Positions 21,707 to 33,567 of a DNA stretch of 64,000 nucleotides are shown piece after piece. The DNA comes from Conchocele bisecta (Eukaryota > Mollusca > Bivalvia > Lucinida > Thyasiridae). Under the pieces are notes generated by a model. That model was not told the origin of the DNA and ran no database searches. It saw only the letters and a list, made by a program, of their open reading frames with translations. Both the position numbers and the translations under genes were made by a program. The DNA lies in assembly GCA_029237695.1 (NCBI GenBank), contig CM055277.1, forward strand, positions 38,598,242-38,662,241. The letters run 5' to 3'. The stretch's first letter is position 1. Each line of letters starts with the position of its first letter.

Positions 21707-21945
21707 GAGACGAGCTGTGTGATTTTGTACCTAAGAAGATGTGCGATATCATGAAAAATATTTACAAAAGTTTATTTCCCGTAAATTGTGTCGAAAGTTG
21801 ATGAAATGTTCAGATCAATTCCGCATTTGCTATGAAAACTTTCTCCACTTTCTATGTCATTTGCAGAAAATAACACTGTTTCTGTAAATATTTTTCTTGA
21901 AAAATCGCAAATCTTCTTGGATACAAAATCAAATGGCGTGCCTTG
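21707..21945. mobile_element. MITE with ~60-bp inverted arms (GTGATTTTGTACC family), copy 1
   Basis: The left arm runs from GAGACGAGCTGTGTGATTTT through AAGAAGATGTGCGATATC. It matches the inverted right arm ending GGCGTGCC, with moderate divergence. A better preserved copy lies at 59007-59219. It has no coding content and lies in PAGR1 intron 1. Confidence 0.6.
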
Positions 21946-21991
21946 TCGTTGATGAAAATTGTTTGAAAATCCTCAATTCCAATGGTATTGG

Positions 21992-22157
21992 CAGGCCTCG
22001 ATAAGTTGTTAATTTTCCACTCGTCCAGATTGGATTTCAACTCATACATTTCTATATGTTGTAATGTTTATGTCGCACTGTCTCTTCAAATTACCACTCG
22101 TCCAAATCGAAAATTCACTCGCCAATACGAGAGGATGAGTGGATTTGTCGAGGCCTG
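21992..22157. mobile_element. 166-bp TIR element with ATTGG target duplication
   Basis: Inverted ends begin CAGGCCTCGAYAA and are flanked by ATTGG at 21987-21991 and 22158-22162. The CAG-type end with a 5-bp duplication suggests a hAT-like miniature element. It lies in PAGR1 intron 1. Confidence 0.7.
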
Positions 22158-22248
22158 ATTGGTGTGGTGATGTTCCACAAATGGCCAGAGAAGGTGCTTG
22201 TAAGTTAGCGAATGCTGAGTACATGTTTATTATTGGCTGTGCCTGCAG

Positions 22249-22361
22249 GTGCTGCCCCTGAGCTGGGTGTGTCCCGGGCGCCGGCCCCCAGAGGCGGAGC
22301 TAACTGTGGAGGAGGAACCCCAGGTTACCATAGAGACCGAACACAAGGATGAGGAGAAAAA
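22249..22361 (+). CDS. PAGR1: PAGR1 homologue, second recognised exon
   Basis: It is preceded by the acceptor TGCCTGCAG and followed by the donor GTAGGT at 22362. It encodes VLPLSWVCPGRRPPEAELTV and an acidic tail (EEEPQVTIETEHKDEEK). The PGRRPP-x-x-E motif and acidic run match vertebrate PAGR1 in the expected order. It enters in phase 0 from the previous exon and leaves with two bases of a Lys codon, completed by the next exon. Confidence 0.8.
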
Positions 22362-22544
22362 GTAGGTGCCCGCCCCCACTCCCCATATATGACAGCTTCT
22401 CGTGGACAAACCACAAGTGGAAGGCACAGACCTAGGACATAAAAAAATGCCTTTTGAAAAAAATCACATTACCCCCACCGCCTGGTGTCGTACTGTACAC
22501 CATGTTTGTATGGTCGTAGCGTACAATACAACACCAGTAGCCGA

Positions 22545-22801
22545 TTTCATCAAAATTGCAAAGTGTACTTATCTAGCAAAGTATACTTTCAGGGATTAAT
22601 CATTTATTTTCCCGAAATTTAATATAAAACTAACGACTGCATATATTTGATGATTAAAAGTATGCATTATTATTATACTGAATTTATTGCATTATCGCAT
22701 GTAATAAATTCAGTATAATAAAAATTAATGAATAATTTCTCCCTCAAAGTATACTTTTCTAGATAAGTATACTTTGCAATGTTGGTGAAATAGGCTACAG
22801 G
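22545..22801. mobile_element. Hairpin MITE (AAGTATACTTTG family), copy
   Basis: Inverted ends of about 60 bases (ATTTCATCAAAATTGC ... AAGTATACTTTC) enclose a central palindrome, TATACTGAATTTATTGCATT and its reverse. Other copies lie at 28772, 29597 and 56966, with fragments at 7222 and 30185. Confidence 0.75.
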
Positions 22802-23061
22802 TATATGAGAAAGACGATCTTGAGTGATATACAGATCACTAGTTTCACCTTGCATCACTAATAAATTGGAAACAAAATGTAACAAATACATATTGGTGGG
22901 TTAGTAACCACCCATCCATGTTCGTTACATTTTGTTTCTGCTGTATTGAAGGCTTGATCGTTCACTGGTATAACATTGACACAAAATAAGATTTACTCAT
23001 GACTGCCGCCATTATGCAAAACCAAAGTAATAGACCATGTGCTCCCACACCGGGAATTTGT

Positions 23062-23330
23062 GGGTGGTAACTGGTTGCTCGGAAGCATGCGAAGGGTAAT
23101 TTAACGATCGGGGTTCAGCCTTACCGGAATGCTGATTTATATGGTTTGGCCCCCGTGTACATTTTTCGCCTTCTGATACTTGAGAGCTAAATACTGTTGT
23201 GCCCTATGAAAAGTAATACGATTAGTGCTGATCATAATACTTTTGGGGTTGTAGCTAGTGGTGTGGAATGGACCTGGCACCAGGTCAGAATATTCTAATT
23301 TCAGGGCTGAATATATATTTTTGATTCTGA
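23062..23330 (+). repeat. Interspersed repeat family R, copy 2
   Basis: It matches the unit at 10555-10815 from GTGGGTGGT to CACCAGGTCAGAATATTC. It lies in PAGR1 intron 2. Confidence 0.65.
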
Positions 23331-23491
23331 TTTCGGGAATTTCCCGCATTATGGACAAGTTAAATATGGGATAGTCCAACCCATTGGCCCGGCCTTAAAT
23401 GACCTTTGCTGTTGATAGGCCGTTAAACACCAATGACCAATCAATCAAAAAAAAACCCTGGAATGTAAATGTAATGATGACTTCCTTGCAG

Positions 23492-23568
23492 GCCAGTGGA
23501 GCCGAATGAATTTGACTTTGACGACGGCCCGCAGACAAAGACGGTCCTCACACCCAGGAGGACTCCAG
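23492..23568 (+). CDS. PAGR1: PAGR1 homologue, third recognised exon
   Basis: The acceptor CCTTGCAG precedes 23492 and the donor GTTAG follows 23568. The exon encodes PVEPNEFDFDDGP, then VLTPRRTPG. EFDFDD and RRTPG are the most conserved blocks of PAGR1. It enters after two bases of a Lys codon and leaves with one base of a Gly codon, matching the acceptor at 45145. The intron that follows is 21,576 bp. Confidence 0.85.
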
Positions 23569-23841
23569 GTTAGATGCTTCCTAACCCTTTCACCCCTAAG
23601 TAACTGGAATGGATTTTGATATCTTAATTTTGCAACCAATCCACCGGTAACTGTCACAAAAAAAAATCCGACTAGAACATTTTATGAAAAGGGGGTGTTC
23701 TCAAAAGTATGAAAATTACTTGCAAAAAGTGCAGATTCTGATGAGACGGCTCGTCACGAGCCATTTGATTTATGGAAAATAAGCACATAATAAGCGCATA
23801 AGCTCAGCATAATTGAAGCTTGTCTGAACACTTGACATTTT

Positions 23842-25386
23842 CAGCTCACCTGAGCGAAGCTCATGTGAGTTATTGTTACTGCAATGTGTCCGTCGTCCGT
23901 CCGTCGTCCGTCCGTGAACATTTTCAAACGTCTTCTCCTCGGCAACCATTGGGCCTATAGTCACCAAACTTCATGGTCATGGTAGGAGGATTACAAAAGT
24001 GTTAAAATGACGTCATTACGTAATCCAAGATGGCCGCCGTCTAAAAATAGAACAAATTCTTCAAAAATCTTCAAAAATCAAAAAACTTGGTAGGAATGAT
24101 CGATGTACAATGCTCTTTCAAAGTTGTTAAAATGGTGACCCCGGGGTCAAAAATGGGCGTGGCCCGTGGGGTCAAATTTTATTTTTTACCAAATATGGTC
24201 ATGTCATATACCAAATCGAAGGTATCAACGAGGCGATCACTCTGGGGCATTTTTTGTCGAAATCGGATTGTTATGTCATCCAAGATGGGCGTCGAATGGT
24301 CAAAAGGTCGTTCTTTTATTAGAGATTTCAAAATTCTTCTTCACATGAACCGCTTGGCCCATGGTCACCAAACTTAAAAGTTATGGTCCAATGGGTGAAG
24401 CCTTTTCAGATTTGTTAAAATGGAGGTCATCGCTAATCCAAGATGGTCGCCGTCTAAAAATAGCATAAATTCTTAAAAAATCTTCTCATGAACTGCTAGC
24501 CGAATTTCGACAAAACTTGGTAGGAATGATCGATGTACAATGCTCTTTCAAAGTTGTTAAAATGGTGACCCCGGGGTCAAAAATTGGTGTGGCCCGTGGG
24601 GTCAAATTGGGGTGAAATTTTATTTTTTACCAAATATGGTCATGTCATATACCAAATCGAAGGTATCAACGAGGCGATCACTTAGGTGCATTTTTTGTCG
24701 AAATCGGTTGGTTATGTCATCCAAGATGGCCGCCGAAAGGTCAAAAGGTTGTTCTTTTATTAGAGATTTCAAAATTCTTCTTCACATGAACCGCTTGGCC
24801 CATGGTCGCCAAACTTAAAAGTTATGGTCCATGGGTGAAGCCTTTTCAGATTTGTTAAAATGGAGGTCATCGCTAATCCAAGATGGCCGCCGTCTAAAAA
24901 TAGCATAAATTCTTAAAAAATCGTCTTCTTATGAACCGCCAGCCTGATTTCGACGAAACTTGGTAGGAATGATCGATGTACATTGCTCTTTGAAAGTTGT
25001 TAAAATGGTGACCGGGTGTTAAAAAATGGGCGTGGCCCGTGGGTCAAATTGGGGGTCAAATTTTATTTTTGACTGTATATGGTCATGTCATATATCAAAT
25101 TGAAGGTATCAATGAGGCAATCACTCTGGTGCAATATTTGTCGGAATCGGATGATTATGTCATCCATGATGGCCACCAAAAGGTCCATTTATTCAAGATT
25201 TTTAACGTCTTTTTCTCAGGAACCACATGGCCGATGCTGGGTGAAGCATTTTCAGATTTTGTAAAATGAGTCATCGCTTAATCTAAGATGACCGCCATCT
25301 AAAAATAGCACAACACATGAACTCAATGTCACATTCGCCTCTGGTGTTCATGGAGTCAGGTGAGCGAATTAGGGCCATCATGGCCT
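23842..25386 (+). mobile_element. Hairpin-headed AGCTCACCTGAGC element, intronic copy
   Basis: The head AGCTCACCTGAGCGAAGCTC opens the element. Core units repeat GACAAAACTTGGTAGGAATG and ATCCAAGATGGCCGCC. The tail hairpin GGGCCATCATGGCC plus TTCTTGTTT lies at about 25368-25386. It shares its last ~550 bases with the copy ending at 16821. No gene is present. Confidence 0.62.
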
Positions 25387-25560
25387 TCTTGTTTGGTTAA
25401 GGTTTTTGGTTAAGTTTTTTGGTTAAAGTTTTTCGTTATACTATATCTCTGCAACTGCTTTGCCCATTACCTTGAAACTTCACATGTGTGTTTATCATAA
25501 TCTATATTTTCATTCTACCCCCCTCCCGTGCTGCCCCTGTGCCCAATGTCAAGGTCAAAT
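24827..25560 (+). repeat. Second copy of the ~745-bp duplication
   Basis: See 16240-16988. The two copies are in the same orientation, 8.6 kb apart, one before and one inside the PAGR1 gene. They differ by a few small indels. Confidence 0.8.
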
Positions 25561-25845
25561 TTTATTTTGGACCGAATATGGTCATGTTATATATCAAGTC
25601 GAAGGTATCAACGAGGCGATCGCTCTGGTGCATTTTATGTCGAAATCGGATATTATGTCATCCAAGGTGGCCGCCGAAAGGTCAAAAGGTTGTTCTTTTA
25701 TTCGAGATTTCAAAATTCTTCTTCACATGAACTGCTTGGCACATGGTAGCCAAACCCGTGGGGTCAAATTTTATTTTTGACCGAATATGGTCATGTCTAT
25801 ATCAAATCAAAGGTATCAAAGAGGCGATCGCTCGGGTACATTTTT

Positions 25846-26290
25846 ATACGACCGTTTTTAAAAAAAAAAATGTACGTATTATGTTTTACCGTGGGGCGGG
25901 TGGCGCACAGAAAAACTGCATAGTTTGTGTACACAACTCCTTTGAAACCGTTCAGTCGATCGATCTGAAACTATACACAAGTCTTCTACACATATTGAAG
26001 ATGTGCACATTGGTGTTTTTATGCTGAAAAAATATTTAACAAAAATATCATCTTTTTAACTCGGCCATTTTTTCTACATTGTTCAATCCAATTCTATATA
26101 AGTTCTACTATACACATCTCTACCTAAATTAGTATACCTGTTTATCACAACAAGAGGAAGAAATAATGCTATAGATTTTCAAATTCTCTTTAATGTTTCT
26201 TGCCTTGGTGACAGCTTCACATTTCTGCATCTTTGCTGTCTGGCCCATCTTCGACGGGTGTATTTTGTGACTTACGGCACTCTTGTTTGT
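25846..26290 (+). mobile_element. Hairpin-headed element (TATACGACCGTTTTTAAAAA), copy 1
   Basis: The head TACGACCGTTTTTAAAA is followed by TTTTACCG. The core contains ACACAACTCCTTTGAAACCG, and the tail is TTTTGTGACTTACGGCACTC then TTGTTT. A longer copy lies at 44332-44975. Confidence 0.6.
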
Positions 26291-26822
26291 CGAAATTGGA
26301 TGGTCATGTCGTCCAAGATGGCTGCCGAAAGGTCAAAAGGTTGTTCTTTTATTAGAGATTTCAAAATTCTTCTTCAAACTTCACAGTTATGGTCCATGGG
26401 TGAAGCCTTTTCAGATTTGTTAAAACGGAGGTCGTCGCAAATCCAAGATGGCCGCCGTCTAAAAATAGCACAAAAACTTGGTAGGAATGATCGATGTAGA
26501 ATGCTCTTTCAAAGGTGTTAAAATGGTGACCCCGGGGTCTTAAATGGGCGTGGCCCGTGGGGTCAAATTGGGGTCAAATATGCTGATGTCATATATCAAA
26601 TTGAAGGTATCGATGAGGCAATTGCTCTGGTGCAATATTTGTTGGAATCGGATGATTATGATATCCATGATTGCCACCAAAAGTTCCATTTATTCGATAT
26701 TTTGAACGTCTTGTTCTCGGGAACCACATGGCCGATGCTGGCCAAACTTCATAGTAAGTCAAGATCCTTGGGCGAAGCATCGCTTAATCCAAGATGACCG
26801 CCATCTAAAAATAGCACAATAT

Positions 26823-27055
26823 TTGTCGCGCCCGCTTGCGGAAAGCGCGATATAGTCGATATGTGTCCGGTTAATGTTTTTTGGTTAAAGTTTTTCATTA
26901 TACAATATCTCTTTTTTTAGTGACCATGCCTCGCCCCAAGGCGCGACATGCAGGCTGCGGCCATCTAGTTTTAAAATACATGAACTCAATGTCACATTCT
27001 CCTCTGGTGTTCATGGAGTCAGGTGAGCGAATTAGGGCCATAATGGCCCTCTTGT
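26823..27055 (+). mobile_element. Short Helitron-like unit followed by a hairpin-element tail
   Basis: TCGCGCCCGCTTGCGGAAAG starts the unit at 26824, and GCGGCCATCTAGT ends it near 26970. From 26985 to 27055 the tail of the AGCTCACCTGAGC element follows (GGGCCATAATGGCCC, TCTTGTTT), so the unit interrupts that element just before its end. Confidence 0.6.
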
Positions 27056-27277
27056 TTATGTATCTTTCTCATTTGCATATGTTGGGTTGGGTGTATTGTA
27101 GTCAAACTGTGTGTCTGTCCATCCTTCATCATGCTCTGACACTATGGCCGCTGCTGGTCGCAAGGTTGAGGTCGCAGACATATATCATTCTCAAAACTTG
27201 CAATCATGCTGTGACAAATTCACTGTTTTTATAGTTAACCCTTTCAACATGTTCAACACCACATACCTGTATAGTGG

Positions 27278-28572
27278 CAGGGCTTAAAAATATTCACTTT
27301 TCACACTTGCCCGGCCGGGCAAGTACAATTATAATCTACTCGCCCAGACAAAAAAGCTACTTGCCCAACATTTTAGGAAAATGTAAGTACATGTATTAAT
27401 ACCTTTAATAAATTAGCTTTTGTACCAACATTAATACTAGACATTATGTTTGTAAAACATGGATGTGCCCCTCTGGAATACTGGACTCTAACTGGAGAAA
27501 CTCTTACAAACTTGTTGATGTAAATGTACAACGATGGACGGACATACAAAACCTCAAGAGCAAGGCAATATGTCCCCCTGGCTATCGCATAGGGCATGAT
27601 TAACCCCGGCAATCAGTAGATGCAATATATGTTTATTAAAAAAATATGATATTACTCATTTGAACCGTCTCGTTTTGGGCTTGAACATTATTAATTGTTC
27701 AATGGGGTGGGGGTGTTGTTACCACTCATTTGAACTGTCTCTTTTGAACATTATTAAATTATTAATTGTTCAATGGGGGGGGGTGCGGGGGGCTTGAAAA
27801 TTTAATGAAAAGCTGTGGGAAGGGTGGGGCTTCGTACTTTTCTAAGATGAGTTAACAAAATTTATCCAGCCCCATTCACACCCCAACCCCCTTGGTGATA
27901 AATAATGACCAGTTCCTTAGATTGGTATTATACTTGTTCAAAATATGAAGCATGAGAACATAATAATGACTGATGGATTGCCAATGGTGTTACATGTATG
28001 TTCAACAGCAAAATGTGTGGGGTGGGTGAGGGCTCCCTTGTATATTTAACAATGAAAGTACAAACTTTCCTTCACTCAGGGACACCAATTTGTTCAAATT
28101 ATTTTTCTACTGGCGTTTTCATGTTGTTTTTTTTTTTTGCTTATATTTAACGGCGGCACTGGCTCTAGGACCTTGCATGCCGTCTCCCAAGAATGGGAGA
28201 AAGAACGGATGTAGAGATAGAGATTTTTGAGAGAAGCCGGTAATTCGTATTTACAGAGCAACTACGAATTATCGGTACCCATTTACAGCTGGGTGAACTG
28301 GAGCAGTGTGGATAAAGTGTCTTGCTCAAGGACACAACGCACGCCGCTAGTCAGGCTTGAACCCACGACCCTTGGATCAGTAGTCCGACACACTAACCAT
28401 TACGCCACGGCGCTCCAAATGGGTGTCAGGTGTATGAATGTAATAACGAGATGGTGCCAAAAAAGGAGTATTAATATAAACACCAAATCATTTAAATTTG
28501 TCACTCGTCAAATCGGACCAGTGACAAGAAAATCCTCTCGCCAAAATGGGGCGAGTGAATTTTTAAGCCCTG
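27278..28572. mobile_element. 1,295-bp hAT6-like element with TAGTGG target duplication
   Basis: Inverted ends begin CAGGGCTTAAAAAT and are flanked by TAGTGG at 27272-27277 and 28573-28578. Hairpin CTTGCCCGGCCGGGCAAG lies near the left end. The interior holds a duplicated TTATTAATTGTTCAATGGGG segment and a nested SINE (28130-28415). No transposase is seen. A CAG-type end with a 6-bp duplication fits the hAT6 subgroup. Confidence 0.7.
28130..28415 (-). repeat. tRNA-derived SINE nested in the hAT6-like element
   Basis: On the minus strand it opens GGAGCGCCGTGGCGTAATGG, then TTAGTG (A box). GGGTCGTGGGTTCAAGCC follows (B box), then a conserved-looking core with CTTGAGCAAGACACTTTATC and CCAGCTGTAAATGGGTACC. 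This is the standard order of a tRNA-headed SINE. No cloverleaf closing arm is seen, so it is not a functional tRNA gene. Confidence 0.75.
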
Positions 28573-28771
28573 TAGTGGTATTGGCAAAAGGTGTTTTTTG
28601 TGACGATTTAATTGGTTGCAAAATTATCGTATAAAAACATTCCAGTTACTTAGGGCTGAAAGGGTTAATATCCATTTCATTCTTAGGGTCATTCTGATGG
28701 AAAACTCTCAATTGGAAGTTTTGAACTAAGTTGGCCAATCAAGCTGTTCCAGATCTCCAGATAAGGGGCAT

Positions 28772-29088
28772 ATCAGTAGCCTATTTCATCAACATTGCAA
28801 AGTATACTTTACTAGCAAAGTATACTTTGAGGGAGTAATCATTTATTTTTCCTGAAATGCATTATTTCATATAGAACTAACAAATGCATATATTTCATGA
28901 TTAAAAGTATGCAGAATTATTATACTGAATTTATTACATTATCACAGCCAAATTGGCTGTGATAATGTAATAAAATCAGTATAATAAAAATTAATAAATT
29001 TATCCGAAAATTGAAAATTTCTCCCTCAAAGTATACTTTGCTGGAAAAGTATACTTTGCAATGTTGATGAAACGGGCTACTGGAGCGT
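28772..29088. mobile_element. Hairpin MITE (AAGTATACTTTG family), full copy
   Basis: It starts CAGTAGCCTATTTCATCAAC and ends in the inverse, GATGAAACGGGCTACTG. A central palindrome contains CAGCCAAATTGGCTG. No gene is present. Confidence 0.8.
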
Positions 29089-29596
29089 TGCTGTTCACTT
29101 TCTACAATGATATTAGACTACATGCCCCGGGCCAGTAATTATAACAGCAGAGCTCCAGATAAGGTGTGTATCTAAACGAGTATTATACCCCCGTATTTCA
29201 AATTCAATGCGTATTTTACTTTTACAAATGTATTAGTGATTTTCTTCCTTAATTTAACTAGGCGACAAATGATAAAAAAAATAAAACAGTATTACATTAT
29301 TTTCACTACTCCATTTGAAAATCAATGCGTATTTTCGCATTGCTGCCAGTATTTTGTACTCCCATTTTTGATAATGAATGCGTATTCCGCTGAAATAGTG
29401 GGTAAAATATGTCAATACGCACCTTATCTGCTGGAGCTCTGTAACGGTCTGAAATCTGGCAGTTTATGGTTGATACTGAAACCATCGTAAGAAATGTGGC
29501 TCATATATCCGGTAACTTTCTGTGAATTGACCAAATACCTGCTGACAAATTGTAGTACCAGGCATTGACGCTCACACAGTATATAAAGGTGTCCTG

Positions 29597-29905
29597 GGGC
29601 CTATTTCACCAAAATTGCTAAGCATACTTATCTAGCTAAGTATAATTTGAGGGAGTAATCATTTACTTTTCCCAAAATGCATTATTTCATATAAAACTAA
29701 TGACTGCATATATTTGACGATTAAAAGTATGCAGAATTATTATACTGAATTTATTACATTATCACAGCCAAAATGGCTGTGATTATGTAATAAATTCATT
29801 ATAATAAATTTAAAAAAAAATATTCTTAAATTGAAAATTGCTCCCTCCTAGTGTAGTCAGCAAGATAAGTATACTTTGCAATTTTTGTGAAATCGGCTAC
29901 AGGTA
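29597..29905. mobile_element. Hairpin MITE (AAGTATACTTTG family), diverged copy
   Basis: It shows the same plan as 28772-29088, with the central palindrome CAGCCAAAATGGCTG and more substitutions. It begins near GGGCCTATTTCACC and ends near GAAATCGGCTACAGG. Confidence 0.7.
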
Positions 29906-30304
29906 AATTAAAAAATTACTTTTGTTTTATTGGTGAAGCGACACTACATGACGTTACCAAATGATGCCATTGTAATACGCAACTTTAAGCAGGTCTGCGT
30001 TCTTTTTAACGGAAATAACATTACACTGAGATATTACAAAATGATACCTGATAAATAGATTATAGTGTCTTCTGTTAGCAAGTTGGCTCAGCTGCAGTAG
30101 GAATTCCCTGGCAGGACTCGGAATTCCTGCACTTTTCTTCTTCTCACCAGTAGCATGTAGCCTATTTCACTTGGTATGAAAACACTAGCCTTTAGCGGAT
30201 TTCACCAAAATCGCTATTAAATTGCATATAATCTAACTTAGTTCACTTTCAGGGAGTAATTATTTATTTCAACTGAATTATATTATATCATACAATAAAC
30301 ACTA

Positions 30305-30955
30305 CAGGGATCCTCTAGATTATCGGACAAAAATGGCATTTGTTTTACGATATTTTTCTTAAAATAGCAGCTACAGGCATAAGATTTTCACAGAACAACC
30401 GTCGGTTCTTGCTTTCTCAACGCATGCAAACTGTTTAGCAAACTGTGCCATCTTTCTCATTTAAAATTGGGTCAGATCATCAGTCGTAAGATTGCCCCAA
30501 AATTAACATCGACAATCAGTTATCCGGACAAATGTATAACCGTCTTATAACTTGTATTCTCACCTTAAAATCATAATTTTATCGCATGTAAACAGCATTG
30601 TGTAGTTTTGCAGAAAAAACAATCACCATTCGCTTCTTGGAAAACATTGTATTTATAGAATTTATTGTATGTATAGAACAACTCTGAAATGACGTAATGG
30701 GCGCACTCGATTGGAAGCCCCCGCGCGACTTTTGACGTTGTAAACAACTTGTGGACAGAGTTGAGGAATGTTTTCAGCAAATTTTACTAAAATGTTTACC
30801 TTGGCGATATATTCTTCACACTGGTGTGGAAACAGCAAGCACCTGAGTGACTTAGACGTGTTCTTTGCAAAATCGTATCAAATGAATGCGTTTAATTAAC
30901 AGGTATTTTCATTTGTCCGATATACTGATTGTCCGGATAACTGGTATGACCCCTG
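30305..30955. mobile_element. 651-bp pogo/Tigger-like MITE with TA duplication
   Basis: Ends read CAGGGATCC... and, inverted, CAGGGGTCATACC. Both ends carry TTATCYGGACAA-type sequence and are flanked by TA (30303-30304 and 30956-30957). No transposase is seen. It appears to have inserted into an older copy of the AAGTATACTTTG MITE, whose remnants lie at about 30185-30300 and 31030-31200. Confidence 0.72.
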
Positions 30956-31216
30956 TATATCTTTTTCTTTTTTTTGGCTTATATATAAGGGTGGGAATTG
31001 GCTCGAACACCTTCCATACCCGATGTACTTTATACAATGTATATCGATGATTGAAATTATTTATCCATTTTGTGTAGCTATTACAATTTCACAACCATTA
31101 CAATCATTGTTTTGATTAAAATATTAATTAATGTATGTATAGTTTGAAAATTACTTTCTCAAAGTGCACTTAGCTAGATTAGTGCACCAACGCGAGTTTG
31201 ATATCGTTTCCATGTA

Positions 31217-31540
31217 CAGTAGAACCTGTCTAAACAAGACAATGTTTCAGACTCCATTGCATTTAATCCTTACAATGCTGAATTAGATTTTGTGTACTGA
31301 TCGTACGTCCGTCCGTCTCAAATTATAATATCTTCTGATTGCACACATGCATTACTTAGTAACCATACATCATTCCACATTAATACATTTACCTTCGCTA
31401 TATCTGTCTGTCTGTGTATATTTTTTTGAAAGTTTTTGTTAAAAATTCTCAAATAGGGGCCCCAAGTGCATCGACAGACCACATCTAAGTCAGATTTCCT
31501 GGGGATGTCCCAGGGTGTCCAGCTTAGAGAGGTTCCACTG
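31217..31540. mobile_element. 324-bp pogo-like MITE with TA duplication
   Basis: Ends read CAGTAGAACCTGTCTAAA and, inverted, CAGTGGAACCTCTCTAAG, flanked by TA at both sides. It belongs to the same family as the ends at 44051-45088. No gene is present. Confidence 0.7.
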
Positions 31541-32955
31541 TATCTGAAACTTACTACGGTAACTCAAATTGCACTTACAATGGTGTCGGCTAATTCTGCG
31601 CACTTAAGGCTTTCCAACCATCTTTGTCCACGTAATTACTCAAATTCTACTTCACCGATCGTAACCAAATTTGGTATACATATTTATCATTGCAAGACGA
31701 AGAAGCCTATTGATTTTTAGCTCGACTATTCGAAGAATAAGTAGAGCTTATGTTGTCACCGTCACGCCTTGGTTAAGGTTTTTAGTCAAGTTTGTATATG
31801 GAATACTACTGGCCCTACACCCACCATACTTGGACAACTTCATCTCCTAGTGATATACATCAATAACCCCTGATCTGTATTTGACCTTGACCTACATTTC
31901 CTCATGAATTACTTGTTTAATTCCCCTTGGTTAAGGTTTTTAGTCAACCTTGGTTAAGGTTTTTAGTCAAGCTTGTATATGCAATACTACTGGCCCTACA
32001 CCCACCATACTTGGACAACTTCATCTCCTAGTGATGCACATCAATAACCCCTCATCTATATTTGACCTTGACCTACATTTCCTCTTGAATTACTTACTTA
32101 ATTCCCCTTGGTTAAGGTTTTTAGTCAACCTTGGTTAAGGTTTTTAGCTCGACTATTCGAAGAATAAGTAGAGCTTATGTTGTCACCCCGGCGTCGGCGT
32201 CGGCGTCACCGTCACGCCTTGGTTAAGGTTTTTAGTCAAGCTTGTATATGGAATACTACTGGCCCTACACCCACCATACTTGGACAACTTCATCTCCTAG
32301 TGATGTACATCAATAACCCCTGATCTATATTTGACTTTGACCTACATTTCCTCTTGAATTACTTACTTAATTCCCCTTGGTTAAGGTTTTTAGTCAACCT
32401 TGGTTAAGGTTTTTTTTCAAGCTTGTACATTGAATACTATTGTGCATCCAGACACCATACTTCGACAACCTTTTCTCATAGGTATGTACATCAATAATCC
32501 CTGATCTATATTTGACCTTCACCTACATTTCCTCTTCAATTACTTACTTAATTCCTTTTGATTAAGGTTTTTAGTAAACCTTCTATATGGAATACTACTG
32601 GCCCTACACCCACCATACTTGGACAACTTCATCTCCTAGTGATGTACATCAACAACCCCTGATCTATATTTGACCTTGACCTACATTTCCTCTTGAATTA
32701 CTTAATTCCCCTTGGTTAACGTTTTTAGTCAAGCTTGTAGATGGAATACTCCTGGCCCTACACCAACCATACTTGGACAACTTCATCTCCTAGTGATGTA
32801 CATCAACAACCCCTGACCTATATTTGACCTTGACCTACATTTAACCTTGAATTACTTACTTAATTCCCCTTGGTTAAGGTTTTTACTCGACCTTGGTTAA
32901 GCTTTTTACTCAAGCTTGTACATGGAATACTATTGTGCATACAGACACCATAATT

Positions 32956-33567
32956 GCAGAGCTGCCAACTGTTACGATTTTTCCGTATTTGTTCCGGAAA
33001 ATACGTTAGAAATACGGAAGTACGGATAACAATTAAAAAGTACGATTTTTGAAAAAAACAGCGCGGGAATATCTGGAAATAATAATTTTGTTTCACAATT
33101 CTGCCAATAAATCCTATTTTTTTATTTACCCGTAATCATATTCGCCGAGGTGCTTACCATTTTGATTTTGTTGTGTAGTAATAGTAGTTTCAAGCGCTCA
33201 GCGATATTGATTTATTCATCATGTAAATTCATAAAATGTCTGCTCCAAAGCGTGCAGCCAACGAATTTGGGTATTTTTTATCGAAAGAAGTTAGGAGAAC
33301 ACATCTGTTCATCAATGATTACAGCGAGACATGACCCAATTTGGTCCTGTCAAAGCGCGGTGATGAATTTGCGTCTTGCAAGCAATGTAATTGTGATTTT
33401 TCGGTTGGTCATGGTGGCCGAAACGAGGGCCAAGTCTCTAAAAAAGTTAATTTATGCATATAAGTGAGTACTGATTTGTGTTCCGGAAAACATATGTGGT
33501 GTTCCGGAAAATAGCCCCCTTTTCTCTCCATGTTCCTCATGTGACCGACATGGGGTTGGCAGCTCTG
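32956..33567 (+). mobile_element. 612-bp hAT6-like element with BED-finger relic, copy 1
   Basis: Inverted ends CAGAGCTGCCAAC are flanked by TAATTG (32950-32955 and 33568-33573). On the plus strand a frame from 33238 reads MSAPKRAANEFGYF..., a stop, then DEFASCKQCNCDFSVGHGGR. C-x2-C with a downstream GHGG resembles the BED-type zinc finger at the N-terminus of hAT-type transposases. The rest of the transposase is missing, so this is an internally deleted derivative. Confidence 0.8.

Noticed and set aside
24087..25269. Repeated 60-96-codon frames of the MVMSYIKLKVSMRRSLW type
   Set aside because: They arise from every core unit of the hairpin-headed repeat, in several places and frames, without conservation at protein level.
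28300..28415. Functional tRNA gene
   Set aside because: A and B boxes are present but no closing acceptor stem is visible, and a SINE body follows.
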